From assembly GCF_024679245.1 (NCBI RefSeq), contig NC_090173.1, positions 14,325,501-14,389,500 of the forward strand: DNA of 64,000 nt, written 5' to 3'. Numbering within the stretch: position 1 is the first letter of the stretch; every line of letters begins with the position of its first letter. Below are positions 59,415 to 64,000 of the stretch, one piece after another. A model generated the notes under the pieces. It searched no databases. It was not told the origin of the DNA and saw only the letters and a program-made list of their open reading frames with translations. The DNA is from Pseudorasbora parva (Eukaryota > Chordata > Actinopteri > Cypriniformes > Gobionidae). Both the position numbers and the translations under genes were made by a program.

Positions 59415-60261
59415 CAGGGTTATTCAAATCTTACCCTGGAGGGCCAATGCGGTGCAGAGTTTAGCTCCAACCCTAATCAAACACATCCACCTGTGATTTT
59501 CTAATGATCCTGAAGACATTAGCTGTGTCTCATTTCGTTAAATTTCGAAAGGCTGCGTCCTCCGGAGGACACGTCCTGTGTAGGATACAGTATACGGAGT
59601 GTCCTCAATCAGAATTAAATGAGACGTCCTTCGTAGGACACACAGGCAGGAAGTATTACTTACGTTGCTATGCCAACAAGCTCAGCCTCGTTGCGCTATT
59701 AGGCAAGTTATATGAATGAAAATTATTTATAACTTGAAAATGACCATGAAATGTTTCTTGTCTTGACAGCAATGTACTGTTTAACGTTTAAAATGCACTA
59801 AACAGTTGTAATCCTGTTAACCACAACTATCTGTTTGAGGTACTAGAGCTTAAAAAACAACAAAAAAAGCTTGAACTACTTAATTTAAACACCACACCTA
59901 CGCTCGCATGTATATCTGGCGGTGGTGCCGTTTTTTCATATAATATATTTTTAAAATATGACGGTTGTTAACGGAGACGCAAAGAATTGTGGGTTATCTC
60001 CAGACGGGAAGGCTGCACCTCAGCACACTCCGAATTCCCGTGAAAGAAGGACGCATTCGAAGGTCGCGTTTGGAGTGTCCTACTCACTTTTTAGAAATGA
60101 GACGGCCTTATGACGTATGCACCCTTCAAATGCGACCTCCAGAGGACGCAGCCTTCTGAAATGAGACACAGCTATTGATTAGCACGTTCAGGTGTGTTTG
60201 ATTAGGGTTGGAGCTAAACTGCACCGCATTGGCCCTCCAGGGTAAGATTTGAATAGCCCTG
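59415..60261. mobile_element. hAT-type MITE with perfect 8-bp duplication, itself interrupted
   Basis: Ends CAGGGTTATTCAAATCTTAC and GTAAGATTTGAATAGCCCTG pair, with arms continuing through CCTGGAGGGCCAATGC, GTGCAGTTTAGCTCC and AACCCTAATCAAACAC. ATCTAGAC flanks both ends (59407-59414 and 60262-60269). Without the inner insertion it would be about 190 bp, related to the 122-bp MITE at 12497. Confidence 0.9.
59521..60173. mobile_element. Innermost element, inserted in the hAT MITE
   Basis: The ends AGCTGTGTCTCATTTCG and GAAATGAGACACAGCT are inverted repeats, followed inward by AGGCTGCGTCCTCCGGAGG and CCTCCAGAGGACGCAGCCT. ATT lies outside both ends (59518-59520 and 60174-60176), a 3-bp duplication as in PIF/Harbinger-like elements. 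Removing it restores GAAGACATTGATTAGC, an expected continuous MITE centre. Confidence 0.85.
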
Positions 60262-60883
60262 ATCTAGACAATGCGGTTTCTCTAAGAAACTTTCAATTTA
60301 ATCAGAAATTGTTTAAACAGTCAATAAGTGGATAAATCGCTACTTACTGCTTGCAGGAATACAGTTGTAATTGCCCCTTTCTTCAGTTTAAGACACTGAG
60401 CGAAGCTTGATTGAAATGGGCCGAACAAACGAACGATCTTGAATTAAATTGTTGTGGTATCCGATTATAATAAACATCAACCATGACTGTTGACATTTTT
60501 TTTATCTGTGGGAAGGGTAAAAAAGTCCTCACTGCACAGCCTGGAACATGACATGTGTCCATTCGGCTTCGTCATTTCCGCCTTACAATGGACATGTTTG
60601 GACAGATGCAAATGTTGTGGGCGTGCATATAAATGATCCCCAACGCTTGCGTCACAGTTGGGTTTATGTTGAGAAGCACTTTTTTTTCCGTGGTGTTTTT
60701 GATTTACGAGATTTACATATGAAGTAGGAGGCAATGGTGTTTGAGACTCACAGTATGTGATGTCCATGTACTGAACTCTTATTATTTCACTATGCCAAGG
60801 TTAATTCAATTTTTCATTCTAGGGCACCTTTAAATTAAAATTAAATGCTATGACTTTTTATGATTGAAACTATATATATATAT

Positions 60884-63674
<2,791 letters not shown>

Positions 63675-64000
63675 GTATTTTATAAATGTCAGTGGTCCAG
63701 CTTTTGTCCAGCAATATTCTCAAATGTCAGGATTGCACAACTGCAAACATGGCTCTTTTATTATGAATTGACCAGGTAATAACAGTACAGATGATAATGC
63801 ATCTTCTAGAAGAGCCCAATTGATCCTTGTGGAAGAAAGAAAAGGTTTGTTGATCTTGCTCAAATACTGGTAAAAATGGCTAAATTCAAGTAGAGTGTAT
63901 GTTGGAGCACTTTTCACGTCAGGTACAACTACAATATATACATACTATTTGATTGTGACGCCAGACATAAAAAAGGTCAAAAAATTAATTTAAACACTTT

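Larger units (their letters stand above)
57386..60829. mobile_element. Outer TTAA element of a nested cluster
   Basis: The start AGGTGCCCTAGAATGA and the end TCATTCTAGGGCACCT are perfect inverted repeats, with TTAA at 57382-57385 and 60830-60833. Two other insertions lie inside it: a TTAA element (57419-58559) and a hAT-type element (59415-60261), the latter interrupted again. The outer element's own sequence is about 1.4 kb and encodes nothing recognisable. Confidence 0.88.

Overview
This is nuclear DNA of a teleost fish, most likely a cyprinid (carp, goldfish or zebrafish relatives). Vertebrate genes are split by GT-AG introns, long CA, TA and CT microsatellites are frequent, and much of the rest is fish-type DNA transposon debris. 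Several dispersed repeats, such as the TTAA-flanked element starting AGGGGGGGTGAAA and the 'AAAGGGTTAGTTCACC' repeat, are ones I associate with cyprinid genomes. There is no bacterial or phage content and no operon.

Genes. Three protein-coding genes can be supported. (1) On the minus strand at 21957-21869 lies the first coding exon of a KCNT-family (Slack/Slick) sodium-activated potassium channel. Its remaining exons would lie towards and beyond base 1 and I did not find them. (2) qtrt1, the catalytic subunit of eukaryotic tRNA-guanine transglycosylase, is complete on the minus strand (start codon at 33281, stop at 23951). I resolve nine coding exons that join in frame to 415 codons, with all splice phases consistent, both catalytic aspartates and the zinc ligands. 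(3) On the plus strand, 34440-34600 is coding exon 1 of dnm2 (dynamin-2), ending inside the GTPase domain just after the P-loop. The rest of the window (34601-64000) appears to be dnm2 intron 1. qtrt1 and dnm2 are divergent, with about 1.16 kb between start codons, including a CpG-rich stretch with three CCAAT boxes.

Layout. 1-21868: KCNT intron, with a TTAA element carrying its own minisatellite, a 34-bp minisatellite (6270-7545), small hAT-like and Tc1 remnants, and an inverted pair of repeats. 21869-22200: KCNT exon 1 and upstream region. 22200-23872: intergenic, with TA and CT microsatellites. 23873-33281: qtrt1, whose introns hold several transposons, including a four-deep nest in intron 5. 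33282-34439: divergent promoter region. 34440-34600: dnm2 exon 1. 34601-64000: dnm2 intron 1, crowded with nested transposons, a SINE, a LINE fragment and microsatellites.

I found no novel gene system. The most unusual content is how clearly the transposon history can be read: at least ten TTAA-flanked (piggyBac-type) non-autonomous elements and several hAT elements with perfect 8-bp target duplications, repeatedly inserted into one another, in several cases with an uninterrupted relative in the same window. The most interesting gene-level point is a KCNT gene beside dnm2/qtrt1, which may be a further KCNT ohnolog in the chromosome 1/9/19 paralogy group. All family calls are from reading by eye; no search was run.
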